Source: Mycolicibacterium elephantis DSM 44368
GTDB taxonomy: Bacteria; Actinomycetota; Actinomycetes; Mycobacteriales; Mycobacteriaceae
Assembly (NCBI RefSeq): GCF_004014805.1
Contig: NZ_ATDN01000014.1
Span: 1-64,000, forward strand
Length of the DNA: 64,000 nucleotides
Direction of reading: 5' to 3'
Shown piece by piece: positions 36,426 through 45,288 of the stretch. The notes under the pieces are model-generated. The model saw nothing but the letters and a program-made list of their open reading frames with translations, was not told the DNA's origin and did no database searches. A program made the translations under genes and the position numbers. Positions within the stretch are counted from its first letter, which is position 1. Each line of letters begins with the position of its first letter.

Positions 36426-38405
36426 GTGGTTGACGCCGTGACCCTGCGCTCTGCGCCCGCTATCGCCCCACCGCCCCAGCGCCGACGTACCAGCTCGGAC
36501 CTGTGGCGGCTGCTGCCGTACCTGCTGCCGTACCGGGCGCGCTGGATCGCGATGGTCACTGTCGCCATCGCCAGCCTTTCCGCGACGATCGCTGTTCCGC
36601 TGATGACCAAGGCCGTCATCGACGGGCCGGTACGCGAGCAGGACCCGCAGGGGCTGTGGCTGCTCGGCAGCGCGGCCATGGGCGTCGGCGTGTGCGAGGC
36701 CGTGCTGTGGTTCATCCGCCGTTGGCTGGCGGCCCGCGCCACGATGGGGGTGGAGGCCGACATCCGCAAGGACCTCTACGCCCGGCTGCAGATCCTGCCG
36801 ATGAGCTTCCACGGCCGATGGCAGTCGGGTCAGCTGCTGTCGCGAATCATGAACGACCTCGGCACGATTCGTCGGTTCATGTCGTTCGGTCTGCTCTTCC
36901 TGCTGCTGAACACCCTGCAGATCACCGTGGTGACCGCGATCCTGCTGGTGATGTACTGGCCGCTCGGCGTCATCGTGATGTTGTCGATCGTCCCGATCGC
37001 CGGCACCGTGCTGCACTTCCAGCGCGAGTACACCCGGCTGTCGCGGCTGGCGCAGGACCAATCGGGCCACGTCGCGACGCATGTCGAGGAGTCCGCGCTC
37101 GGGGTGCGGGTGGTGAAGTCGTTCGGCCGCGAGGACTACGTCTACGACCGGTTCGACGAGCAACTCACGAACCTCTACGACACGCAGGTCAACCGGGTGG
37201 TGGTGTCGGCGAAGTTCTGGACCCTGCTGGAGATCATCCCGAACCTGACGCTGATCGTGGTGCTCGGTTTCGGCGCTTACGCCGCCGGCCACGGCTACGT
37301 GACGATGGGCACGCTGGTCGCGTTCATCACGATGATGCTGTCGCTGGTGTGGCCGATCGCGTCGCTGGGCTTTCTGCTGTCGATGACGCAGGAGTCGTTC
37401 ACCGCCGCCAATCGGATCGCCGAGATCTTCGACGCACCAATAGAAATCACCGACGGCCCGCACGACGAACCGCCCCGCGAAGCGCGCCTGGAGCTCATCG
37501 ACGTGGGCTTCCGGTTTCCCCCGTCCGGCGAACCGGACACAGCAGCCGGGCCCGGCGACGATTGGGCCCTTCGGCACGTCAACGCCGTCGTCGAACCCGG
37601 CGAGACGATGGCGCTCGTCGGGGCCACCGGTTCGGGCAAGTCGGTGCTGACCGCGCTGTTGTCGCGGCTCTACGACGTGACCGAGGGCCAGGTCCGCATC
37701 GACGGCCGCGACATCCGCGAGTTCTCGCTGTCGGCGCTGCGCCGGACGGTGGCCACCGCCTTCGAGGACCCGACGCTGTTCTCGATGTCGGTGGCGGAGA
37801 ACCTGACGCTGGGCCGGTCCGCGGACAACCCGGCCACCGACGAGGAGATCGCCGAGGCCGTCGAGGTCGCCGCCGCGCAGTTCGTCTACGACCTGCCGTT
37901 CGGTCTGGACACCCGCATCGGCGAGCAGGGCATGAGCCTGTCCGGCGGCCAGCGGCAGCGGCTTTCGCTGGCCCGGGCGATCCTCGCGCAGCCCAAGATC
38001 CTCGTGCTCGACGACACCCTCTCGGCGCTGGACGTGCACACCGAGGCCGTCGTCGAGGAGGCGCTGACCCGGGTGCTGCACGACGTGACCGCCATCGTCG
38101 TCGCGCACCGCGCGTCGACGGTGCTGATCGCCGACAAGGTCGCACTGCTGCAGAAGGTCGACGGCTACGGCACCATCACCCACATCGGCACCCACGCCCA
38201 GCTGCTCGCCTCCGTCCCGGAGTACCGCTACCTATTAGCGGCCGACAGCGAATTTGGGGCACTCGACGACCGCGCCGAACGTGTCTGCGCCTGGCAGGAC
38301 GACGAGGACCGCAGCCGGCTGGGCCTGGCGTACGAGGAGCAGGAGGTGCTGGACCAGGATCGCGTCGCGCAGCGGTTCGTCACCACGGAATCGGAGGGCC
38401 GATGA
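36426..38405 (+). CDS. ABC exporter half with a degenerate catalytic glutamate (659 aa)
   Basis: Six-helix membrane domain (about residues 30-310) fused to an ATPase domain: Walker A GATGSGKSV, signature SLSGGQRQRL, Walker B ILVLDDTLSALD. In the Walker B motif the catalytic Glu is Asp, and the switch histidine reads IVVAHRAS. A Glu-to-Asp change is the mark of the non-hydrolysing half in heterodimeric exporters of the TM287/288 and BmrC/D type. The partner is the next gene, which overlaps its stop by four bases (ATGA). A C-terminal extension of about 45 charged residues follows the ATPase domain. GTG start at 36426. Confidence 0.9.
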   Translation: MVDAVTLRSAPAIAPPPQRRRTSSDLWRLLPYLLPYRARWIAMVTVAIASLSATIAVPLMTKAVIDGPVREQDPQGLWLLGSAAMGVGVCEAVLWFIRRWLAARATMGVEADIRKDLYARLQILPMSFHGRWQSGQLLSRIMNDLGTIRRFMSFGLLFLLLNTLQITVVTAILLVMYWPLGVIVMLSIVPIAGTVLHFQREYTRLSRLAQDQSGHVATHVEESALGVRVVKSFGREDYVYDRFDEQLTNLYDTQVNRVVVSAKFWTLLEIIPNLTLIVVLGFGAYAAGHGYVTMGTLVAFITMMLSLVWPIASLGFLLSMTQESFTAANRIAEIFDAPIEITDGPHDEPPREARLELIDVGFRFPPSGEPDTAAGPGDDWALRHVNAVVEPGETMALVGATGSGKSVLTALLSRLYDVTEGQVRIDGRDIREFSLSALRRTVATAFEDPTLFSMSVAENLTLGRSADNPATDEEIAEAVEVAAAQFVYDLPFGLDTRIGEQGMSLSGGQRQRLSLARAILAQPKILVLDDTLSALDVHTEAVVEEALTRVLHDVTAIVVAHRASTVLIADKVALLQKVDGYGTITHIGTHAQLLASVPEYRYLLAADSEFGALDDRAERVCAWQDDEDRSRLGLAYEEQEVLDQDRVAQRFVTTESEGR

Positions 38406-40243
38406 CCGTCGTGGCGGGCCGGGCCGACCCCGGGTGGCGCGGCAAGTTCGCCGAGGAGCAACCCGACGACCTGCCGATCGACGAGAGCGTGCCACGGCGC
38501 CGCGAGGCCCGGCTGCTGCTCTGGTCGCTGTTGCGGCCATACCGCGTGACGGTCGCGTTGCTCGCCGTGGTCGTGGTGGTGGAAAACGTTGCGCGCCTTC
38601 TGGTCCCACTGCTGGTGCAGCGCGGCATCGACCATGGCATCCCGCCGATCGTCGAGGGCGGGCCCGCGCACACGCTGCTGATGATCGTCGCGGCGCTCGG
38701 GGTGGTGGTGCTGATCCAGGCCATCAGCAGAATGTTCTTCCTGCGCCGTTCGGGCCGCATCGGGCAGAAGGTGCTGCTGGAACTGCGCCGCCGGGTGTTC
38801 CGGCACTTCCAGCGTCTCGACATCGCCTTCCACGAGCGCTACACGTCGGGGCGGGTGGTGAGCCGCTCCACCAACGACGTCGAGGCCATCCAGGACATGC
38901 TCGAGACCGGCTTCGACAGCCTCGTCACAGCCGTGCTCACCCTCTTCGGCACCGCGATCCTGCTCGTGACGCTGGACTGGCGACTGGGCCTGATGTGCCT
39001 GGGCGCCTTCCCGATTCTGATCGGGTTGGTGTGGTGGTTCCGCGAGGAGTCGGCCAAGACGTACCGCAGGGTCCGCGAGAGCGCCGCGCTGGTGATCGTG
39101 CAGTTCGTCGAGACCATGACCGGCATCAAAGCCGTGCAGGCGTACCGGCGCGAACCGCGCAACCAGCAGATCTTCGAAGACATCGCCGATCGCTACAAGG
39201 ACGACAACGAGAAGACCTTCCGGCTGCTCGCGATCTTCATGCCGGGCGTCAAACTGGTCGGCAACATCACCACCGGTGTGGTGCTGCTCTACGGCGGCTA
39301 CCGGGTGCTCAACGACCAGATGACGATCGGCACCCTGACCGCGTTCCTGCTGTACCTGCGGATGTTCTTCGAGCCGATGCAGGAGATCAGCCAGTTCTTC
39401 AACACCTTCCAGTCCGCCGCCTCCGCGCTGGAGAAGCTGGCGGGTGTGCTGGCGCAGCGGCCCGGCATCAAGGACCCCGAACACCCGGTCGCGCTGGATC
39501 ACGTGCGCGGCGAGATCTCGCTGACCGACGTGCAATTCGAGTACGTGCCGGGCCGGCCGGTGTTGCCGGGCCTCAGCGTCGACGTGCCGGCCGGGCAGAC
39601 GGTCGCGCTGGTCGGCACCACGGGCGCGGGCAAGACGACGATCGCCAAGTTGATCGCCCGGTTCTATGACCCGACGTCGGGTTCGGTGACGCTGGACGGC
39701 GTCGATCTGCGCGACGTCTCGCAGTCGGAGCTGCGCCGCCACGTCGTGATGGTCACCCAGGAGAACTTCATGTTCGACGGCACCATCGCCGACAACATCC
39801 GCTTCGGAAAGCCCGACGCCACCGACGAGGAAGTGGCGGCCGCGGCCGCGGCGGTGGGCGTCGACCGGTTCATCGATTCACTGCCCGACGGCTACGACAC
39901 CGACGTCGCCAAGCGCGGCGGCCGGCTCTCGGCGGGCCAGCGTCAACTCGTCGCGTTCGCCCGGGCGTTTCTCGCCGACCCCGCCGTGCTGATCCTCGAC
40001 GAGGCGACGTCGTCGCTGGACATTCCCAGCGAGCGGATGGTGCAGCGGGCCCTGGAGACCGTGCTGGCCGACCGCACGGCGCTGGTGATCGCCCACCGGC
40101 TGTCGACCGTGCAGATCGCCGACCGGGTGCTGGTGCTCGAACACGGCCGCATCGTCGAGGACGGCGCACCTGCGGACCTCATCGCCCGCGACGACGGCCG
40201 CTACGCCGCGCTGCACCGGGCGTGGGTGCAGTCACTGGCCTGA
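38402..40243 (+). CDS. ABC exporter half with full catalytic site (613 aa)
   Basis: Partner of the preceding gene. Six membrane helices (residues about 50-330), then Walker A GTTGAGKTT, Q-loop VMVTQENFMF, signature RLSAGQRQLV (Ala in place of Gly), Walker B VLILDEATSSLD with the catalytic Glu, and switch His in VIAHRLST. The extended N-terminus (about 40 hydrophilic residues) is typical. As the canonical site is complete here and degenerate in the partner, the two probably form an asymmetric heterodimer. Substrate unknown. It ends two bases before the convergent epoxide hydrolase stop. Confidence 0.92.
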   Translation: MTVVAGRADPGWRGKFAEEQPDDLPIDESVPRRREARLLLWSLLRPYRVTVALLAVVVVVENVARLLVPLLVQRGIDHGIPPIVEGGPAHTLLMIVAALGVVVLIQAISRMFFLRRSGRIGQKVLLELRRRVFRHFQRLDIAFHERYTSGRVVSRSTNDVEAIQDMLETGFDSLVTAVLTLFGTAILLVTLDWRLGLMCLGAFPILIGLVWWFREESAKTYRRVRESAALVIVQFVETMTGIKAVQAYRREPRNQQIFEDIADRYKDDNEKTFRLLAIFMPGVKLVGNITTGVVLLYGGYRVLNDQMTIGTLTAFLLYLRMFFEPMQEISQFFNTFQSAASALEKLAGVLAQRPGIKDPEHPVALDHVRGEISLTDVQFEYVPGRPVLPGLSVDVPAGQTVALVGTTGAGKTTIAKLIARFYDPTSGSVTLDGVDLRDVSQSELRRHVVMVTQENFMFDGTIADNIRFGKPDATDEEVAAAAAAVGVDRFIDSLPDGYDTDVAKRGGRLSAGQRQLVAFARAFLADPAVLILDEATSSLDIPSERMVQRALETVLADRTALVIAHRLSTVQIADRVLVLEHGRIVEDGAPADLIARDDGRYAALHRAWVQSLA

Positions 40244-40245
40244 CC

Positions 40246-41358
40246 TCAATGCCGGAAGCCGTCGAAGAACGTCGCGACGTCGTCGACGAAGAGCTCGGGC
40301 TGTTCGAACGCGCCGAAATGGCCGCCGCGCGGCATCGTCGTCCAGTGTGTGACGTTGTAGTTGTTCTCACACCAGCTACGCGGGGAGCGCAGGATCTCCT
40401 TGGGGAACGCCGCGACACCGGTGGGCACCTGTACCGGCTCGCTGTCGCCGAAGCTGGCGAAGCTCTCCCAGTACAGCCGCGCGGACGAGGCGCCCGACGC
40501 GGTCGCCCAGTAGAGCATCACGTTGTCGAGCAGCTCGTCTCGGCTCAGCACGTTCTCCGGATGGCCGTCGCAGTCCATCCACGACCAGAACTTCTCGACG
40601 ATCCACGCCAGCTGCCCCACCGGCGAGTCGACCAGCCCGTAGCCCAGCGTCTGCGGCCGGGTCATCTGTTGCTTGGAGTAGCCCGAATCCCACTTCTGGT
40701 AATAGTCCAGCCGCTCGAGCGCGGCCAGCTCGTCCTCGGTCGGGTTGGAGAGATCACCGGGCTGCCCGAGCGGCATGTTGAGGTGGATCGCGACGCACCC
40801 GTTGCCGCCGGCGGCGTCGCGGCCGAGCTGGGTGGTGACGGCCGCTCCCCAGTCGCCGCCCTGGGCGCCGTACCGCTCGTAGCCGAGCCGGCCCATCAGC
40901 GTGGCCCACGCCGCGGCGATCTTCTCGACGCCCCACCCGGTTCGTGACGGCTTTCCGGAGAAGCCGTACCCGGGCAGCGACGGGCACACGACATCGAACC
41001 CGCGCTCGGTGAGCGGCTCGATCACCTTGTGGAACTCGACGACCGAACCGGGCCAGCCGTGGGTGATCAGCAGCGGGAACGCGTTGTCGCGACCCGACCG
41101 CTGGTGAATGAAATGGATTGCGAGCCCGTCGATCTCGGTGGTGAAGTGGTCGAACCGGTTCAGCGCAGCCTCACGGGCCCGCCAGTCGTAGGTGTGCGCC
41201 CAGTAGTCGGCCAGCTCACGGGTGTAGGCCAGCGGGATGCCCTGGCTCCAGTCGTCGACGCATTCGGCCTCCGGCCACCGCGTGCGGGTCAGCCGCTGGC
41301 GCAGGTCGTCGAGGTCGGAATCGGGAACGGCGATGTGAAACGGGGTGATTGCGGCCAT
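40246..41358 (-). CDS. Epoxide hydrolase of the EHN/microsomal-type family (370 aa)
   Basis: Alpha/beta-hydrolase that opens epoxides to diols. The N-terminal EHN domain covers about residues 1-110 (FHIAVPDSDLDDLRQRLTRTRWPEAE). The oxyanion block is ITHGWPGSVVEF, the nucleophile elbow GAQGGDWGAAV supplies the Asp, and the C-terminal MPRGGHFGAFEQPELF supplies the His. This is the family that includes juvenile-hormone-type and mycobacterial EphE-like enzymes. The ATG at 41356-41358 has a GGGAG site nine bases upstream. It stands convergent to the ABC genes and divergent to the next small gene. Confidence 0.88.
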   Translation of the reverse strand: MAAITPFHIAVPDSDLDDLRQRLTRTRWPEAECVDDWSQGIPLAYTRELADYWAHTYDWRAREAALNRFDHFTTEIDGLAIHFIHQRSGRDNAFPLLITHGWPGSVVEFHKVIEPLTERGFDVVCPSLPGYGFSGKPSRTGWGVEKIAAAWATLMGRLGYERYGAQGGDWGAAVTTQLGRDAAGGNGCVAIHLNMPLGQPGDLSNPTEDELAALERLDYYQKWDSGYSKQQMTRPQTLGYGLVDSPVGQLAWIVEKFWSWMDCDGHPENVLSRDELLDNVMLYWATASGASSARLYWESFASFGDSEPVQVPTGVAAFPKEILRSPRSWCENNYNVTHWTTMPRGGHFGAFEQPELFVDDVATFFDGFRH

Positions 41359-41455
41359 GCCGCATGCTCCCACGGATTTCGCGCCTGCGGTCGCGCCGTT
41401 TCACAGCCGGCAAGAAACCGGAGCGGTTCACCCGAAAACCGGGTATTGCTGTGCC

Positions 41456-41704
41456 ATGACCATCTCGACCGACGATGTGCGCCGATTGCTGCACGCCGAG
41501 GACAAGAACGCCGTCTTGGTGTTGGTGGAGGGCCGCACCGAGGTGATCGGTGCCGGGCAGCTGGCGTCGGACAAATACCGCGGCGCGTTGGAGGTGATCT
41601 CGCGTGAGGACCTGCTGGGCCGGGTCAGCGCGGGGGCCTCCGAGCGCGAGCTGACAGAGCAGGCCGCCATCCTGGACTCCGCGGTCTCCGAGCTGGGCGG
41701 CTGA
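41456..41704 (+). CDS. Conserved hypothetical protein (82 aa)
   Basis: Small soluble protein not recognised as a named family. It begins MTISTDDVRRLLHAEDKNAVLVLVEGRTEVI and has a mixed beta-alpha pattern ending in two acidic helices (ERELTEQAAILDSAVSEL). No cysteines, no membrane segment. The ATG at 41456 gives a sensible product; the frame above it is open but crosses the divergent promoter region. It ends six bases before the next convergent gene. Codon use is as in its neighbours, which supports a real gene. Confidence 0.65.
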   Translation: MTISTDDVRRLLHAEDKNAVLVLVEGRTEVIGAGQLASDKYRGALEVISREDLLGRVSAGASERELTEQAAILDSAVSELGG

Positions 41705-41710
41705 ACCCGC

Positions 41711-42415
41711 CTACGCCTCGATCTCGCCTGCGATCCGGCGCTCGATGCTGGCCCTGGTCACCGCCGGCAGCACGATCAGGCCGTCGAGTTCCTTCTGGGC
41801 CCGGGCATAGGCGCTCTTGCGTTCCTCCTGGGTGGCCCCGCGGTCGGTCGCCAGCCGCAACAGGTGCTGGGCTCGCTCCAGGCGGTCCTGGTCCTCGGCC
41901 GAGAAGTCGCTGCGCCGTCGGCGGATCGCCTCGGCCTCGGCCAGGTCGAACGCCGCCACATAGTCGTGGACCGCGTCCCGATACTCGAGTTGTGCGGCGC
42001 GGTCGCCGAGGATGTCATCGACGGTGTCCGGTCGCAGCAGATCCGCGCGGCTGCGGGCCTTGTGGAAACCGATGGTCAACGGATCGCGCAGATCGGTCAT
42101 CATCGGAAAGTCCAGCAGTTTGGCGATGTCGATCTCATAGTCCAGCCAGCGGGCGTCGGTGCGGTCATGGCGCTGCAGCACCTTCGTCATCTCGCGGCGG
42201 TTGGCCGCTTCGTTCTCCCGCGTCTTACCCGCCGCCTCGGCCAGCGCGATCTTGGCCTGCTGCTTGATGCGGTAGCGCTCGAGCCGGCGCTCCGCACGGC
42301 GTTCGTTGGCCGCGGCGATCGCTCGCACGCTGCCGCCGATCGCCCCGCCGAGCGGAAAGATCAGCCACCAGAAGTTCCCCGCGAAATGCAGCAGAGATTC
42401 CACAAACGCCAGCAT
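41711..42415 (-). CDS. Membrane-anchored coiled-coil protein (234 aa)
   Basis: No family recognised. One N-terminal membrane segment (residues about 5-30, LLHFAGNFWWLIFPLGGAIGG) is followed by a long basic, highly charged helix (AAANERRAERRLERYRIKQQ) likely to form a coiled coil, then a helical domain with LDFPMMTDLRDPLTIGFHKA and a C-terminal helical bundle. It therefore sits at the membrane with most of its mass in the cytoplasm. It lies 44 bases downstream of accD3 on the same strand and may be co-transcribed. Confidence 0.72.
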   Translation of the reverse strand: MLAFVESLLHFAGNFWWLIFPLGGAIGGSVRAIAAANERRAERRLERYRIKQQAKIALAEAAGKTRENEAANRREMTKVLQRHDRTDARWLDYEIDIAKLLDFPMMTDLRDPLTIGFHKARSRADLLRPDTVDDILGDRAAQLEYRDAVHDYVAAFDLAEAEAIRRRRSDFSAEDQDRLERAQHLLRLATDRGATQEERKSAYARAQKELDGLIVLPAVTRASIERRIAGEIEA

Positions 42416-42459
42416 GCCACTTGTCGCCGACGGCCCGCATCGGCCGAAATCGCACAGCC

Positions 42460-43929
42460 CTACAACCCGATGTGGCGGTACCGCCGCAGCCGGGTGTTCA
42501 GCCGTTCGTCGTCGGGGATCGAGCGCAGCGTGTGGAGTTCGTTGGCGATCGTGGCCGACAGCCGCCGGGTGAACTCAACCGGCTCGTCGGCGGCATCCGG
42601 GCGTTCGGGCACGATTGCGTCGACGATCCCGTGGCGCAGCAGGTCCACTGAGCGAATGCCTTGTGCCGCAGCGAGTTCCGGTGCATGGTCGACGTCGCGG
42701 AACACGATCGCGCTGGCTCCCTCCGGCGGCAGCGGAGCCAGCCAGCCGTGCAACGCGGCCAGCACCCGGTCGGCGGGCACCATCGCCAGCGCAGGCCCGC
42801 CGCTGCCCTGGCCCACCAGCACCGACACCGTCGGCGTGTCCAGCGTGACGAGTTCGGCCAGGCACCTCGCGATTTCGGCGGCCAGCCCGCCCTGCTCGGC
42901 ATCGACGGTCAGCGCGGGCCCGGCGGTGTCGATGATCAGCACCAGCGGCAGGGTCAGGCCTGCCGCCAACGCCATCCCGCGGCGCGCTTCCCGCAGTGCC
43001 GCGGGTCCGACCATGCCCCCGACCACCCGTTGCTGACCGAGGACGACGGCGGGCTGTCCGGCGAACCTGGCCAGCGCCAGCAGCGTCGTGGCCGCCTCGC
43101 CGTGACCGGTCCCCGACAGCAGCACCTGGTCGGTCGTCCCGTGCCGCAACAGATATCCGACGCCCGGCCGGTCGGGCCGCCGCGACGCCTGCACCGACTC
43201 CCACGCCGGCACGTCGGGCAGCTGTTCGGGCGCGGGCGCCGGTGGCGGCGGGCCGGCCGGATCGGCGACCACCCTCAGCGTGCGGTCCAGCGTCTCGCGC
43301 AGCGTCTCGAGCGGAACCACGGCGTCGACGACGCCGTGCCGCTCGAGGTTCTCCGCGGTCTGGATGCCCGGCGGGAACGGTTCGCCGTAGAGGTGTTCGT
43401 AGACCCGCGGGCCGAGGAAGCCGATCAGCGCTTCGGGTTCGGCGGCGGTGACGTGGCCCAGCGAGCCCCACGACGCGAACACACCGCCGGTCGTCGGATT
43501 GCGGAGGTAGACCAGGTACGGCAGGTGCGCCTTCTTGTGCAGCTCGACGGCGGCGGCGATCTTGACCATCTGCAGGAACGCGACCGTGCCTTCCTGCATG
43601 CGGGTGCCACCCGAACTCGGCGATGCCACCAACGGCAGCCGCTCGGCCGTGGCCCGCTGCACCGCCATGGTGATGCGCTCCGCGGCGGCCACTCCGATCG
43701 AGCCGGCCAGAAAGTCGAACTCGCACATCACCAACGCCACGCGGCGGCCGAAAATCGTGCCCTCGCCGGTGACTACCGACTCGTCGAGGCCGGTCTTCGC
43801 CGCCGCGGCGGCCAGTTCGCGTCGGTAGGAGTCGGTGGTCGCGATCTGCAGAGGCTGGGTGTCCCAGCTGTGAAACGAGCCGTCGTCGAGGACGGCATCA
43901 CGCAGGGCAAGGGCGCCGATGCGGCTCAC
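42460..43929 (-). CDS. accD3: Acyl-CoA carboxylase carboxyltransferase AccD3 (489 aa)
   Basis: Biotin-dependent carboxyltransferase subunit that moves CO2 from biotin to an acyl-CoA. Both halves of the crotonase-like double domain are present: the N-terminal VVTGEGTIFGRRVALVMCEFDFLAGSIG and SPSSGGTRMQEGTVAFLQM, and the C-terminal half with GQGSGGPALAM and DRVLAALHGWLAPLPPEG. The length is near that of Rv0904c. AccD3 is unlike the main AccD subunits and its substrate is unclear. GTG start at 43927-43929. Its first 390 bases plus 19 upstream bases occur again, decayed, at 52648-53014. Confidence 0.92.
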   Translation of the reverse strand: MSRIGALALRDAVLDDGSFHSWDTQPLQIATTDSYRRELAAAAAKTGLDESVVTGEGTIFGRRVALVMCEFDFLAGSIGVAAAERITMAVQRATAERLPLVASPSSGGTRMQEGTVAFLQMVKIAAAVELHKKAHLPYLVYLRNPTTGGVFASWGSLGHVTAAEPEALIGFLGPRVYEHLYGEPFPPGIQTAENLERHGVVDAVVPLETLRETLDRTLRVVADPAGPPPPAPAPEQLPDVPAWESVQASRRPDRPGVGYLLRHGTTDQVLLSGTGHGEAATTLLALARFAGQPAVVLGQQRVVGGMVGPAALREARRGMALAAGLTLPLVLIIDTAGPALTVDAEQGGLAAEIARCLAELVTLDTPTVSVLVGQGSGGPALAMVPADRVLAALHGWLAPLPPEGASAIVFRDVDHAPELAAAQGIRSVDLLRHGIVDAIVPERPDAADEPVEFTRRLSATIANELHTLRSIPDDERLNTRLRRYRHIGL

Positions 43930-43948
43930 CCGATGAGGCTAACGCGGG
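43514..43948 (-). repeat. Left direct repeat: intact accD3 5' end
   Basis: This stretch (first part of accD3 plus its upstream 19 bases, ending GAGGCTAACGCGGG) recurs in the same orientation at 52648-53014. Aligned by eye, about nine bases in ten agree outside one 64-base gap. The similarity stops abruptly at 43948 / 53014. It forms the left boundary of the island. Confidence 0.85.
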
Positions 43949-44016
43949 CGGCTCGCGGCCAGCGGGTCCTCCGATCGTAGGAGGGCGCCTCATCACCTAC
44001 TGGGCGCGATCGCAGG

Positions 44017-45288
44017 ATGTTCGCGCAGGTGAGCGCTTTTTACGGTCATTGCGTGACCGCAACACTCACCACCACGAACCAAGGCCAGGCGCCGGAGATC
44101 ACGGCGGACGCCGGCTACCCGCCGGCGATCTGGGTGCTCCTGGGAGGCAATTTCCTGGTCCGAGCCCTGGGGTTCGCCTACCCGTTCATGGCTTACCACG
44201 TCGCTCATCGCGGACACGGGGCCACCGCGGTCGGGGCGGTCCTGGCGGCCTTCGGCGTGGGCTGGATGGTCGGGCAGCTCGTGTGCGGCTCGTTGGTCGA
44301 CCGCATCGGCGGACGCATCACCCTCATCGCCTCCATGCTGTTCGCGGCGGTCCTGCTGACGTTGCTGGCGGGCGCCCACAGCCTGCCCGCTCTGCTGGTC
44401 GCAGCGGCGCTCGCCGGAGTGGTGTACGACGCCCCCCGCCCGGTCGTCTCCGCCGCAATCACCGAGTTGATCGCCGATCCCGAGAAACGGGCGAAGATCG
44501 ACGCCTTGCGGTACGGCTGCGTGATGAATGCCGCAGCCGCCATCACCGGCGCGCTTGGTGGGCTGCTGGCCGACCGGATCGGCACCCCCACGCTCTATCT
44601 GATCAACGCGGCCGCTTGCGCGGCGTTCGCCCTGGTGGCGCTGGCCTACATTGCGCCCGATGTGCGCCGCCCCGCGCCGCCGACGAAGTCCACGTACCGT
44701 GACGCGTTCTCCGACTCGCGACTGCTGCTGCTGCTGGCGTCGAGTGTGGGGACGCTGACCGCGCTCTGGGGCCTGTACGCCGCGATGCCGATGCTGATGA
44801 CCGCCGCCGGGCTCGACGTCGGTTCCTACGGTCTCGCCCAGCTGGCCAACGCGCTGGCCGTCGTCGTGCTCACCCCGCTCATCACGCCGTGGCTGAGTGC
44901 GCGCGTGGCCTCGCGTCCGCGACTGGACATCTTGGCGGTCGCGACGGTGTGGGTGACCGTGTGCATGGCGATGGCGAGCTTCGCCCACACGTCCACCGAG
45001 TTCAGTGTGGCCGCGGCGGCCTGTGCCCCCGGGGAAATCGCCTGGTTCGTCGTCGGCGCCGGCATCGTGCACCGCATCGCCCCGCCGGCGCTGCGCGGGT
45101 GCTACCACGGCCTGTGGGGAATGGCGTTGGCCGTTGCGGCGGTCACCGCACCGATCCTGGCGTCGTACAGCCTGAGCCGCGGTGGACCGTCCCTCATGGC
45201 GATCGCCGTCCTGGTCGTCGGTGTGACCGGCGCGGCACTGTGCGCGCCGCTCGCTCAAGCACTGGAATTAAGGAGTCATGCGAAATGA
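44017..45288 (+). CDS. MFS transporter, first gene of the island operon (423 aa)
   Basis: Twelve membrane segments by eye, with the MFS loop-2 pattern in LVDRIGGRITLIASM between helices 2 and 3. Most likely an exporter of the operon's product, since biosynthetic operons usually carry one; the substrate is unknown. ATG at 44017 or GTG at 44053 could be the start; the latter removes 12 residues that show no function. The first membrane helix begins near PPAIWVLLGGNFLVRALGF in both. The stop overlaps the E1-alpha start by four bases. The 87-base gap from accD3 must hold the operon promoter. Confidence 0.88.
   Translation: MFAQVSAFYGHCVTATLTTTNQGQAPEITADAGYPPAIWVLLGGNFLVRALGFAYPFMAYHVAHRGHGATAVGAVLAAFGVGWMVGQLVCGSLVDRIGGRITLIASMLFAAVLLTLLAGAHSLPALLVAAALAGVVYDAPRPVVSAAITELIADPEKRAKIDALRYGCVMNAAAAITGALGGLLADRIGTPTLYLINAAACAAFALVALAYIAPDVRRPAPPTKSTYRDAFSDSRLLLLLASSVGTLTALWGLYAAMPMLMTAAGLDVGSYGLAQLANALAVVVLTPLITPWLSARVASRPRLDILAVATVWVTVCMAMASFAHTSTEFSVAAAACAPGEIAWFVVGAGIVHRIAPPALRGCYHGLWGMALAVAAVTAPILASYSLSRGGPSLMAIAVLVVGVTGAALCAPLAQALELRSHAK

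Noticed and set aside
36240..38195. 651-codon minus-strand open frame opposite the ABC gene
   Set aside because: Low-complexity Arg/Gln/His-rich translation typical of a shadow frame in high-GC DNA; the plus strand encodes a clear ABC exporter.
36503..40243. Possible fused 1246-residue ABC protein
   Set aside because: Its first half is an off-frame translation of the first ABC gene; the second gene has its own ATG overlapping the first stop as ATGA.
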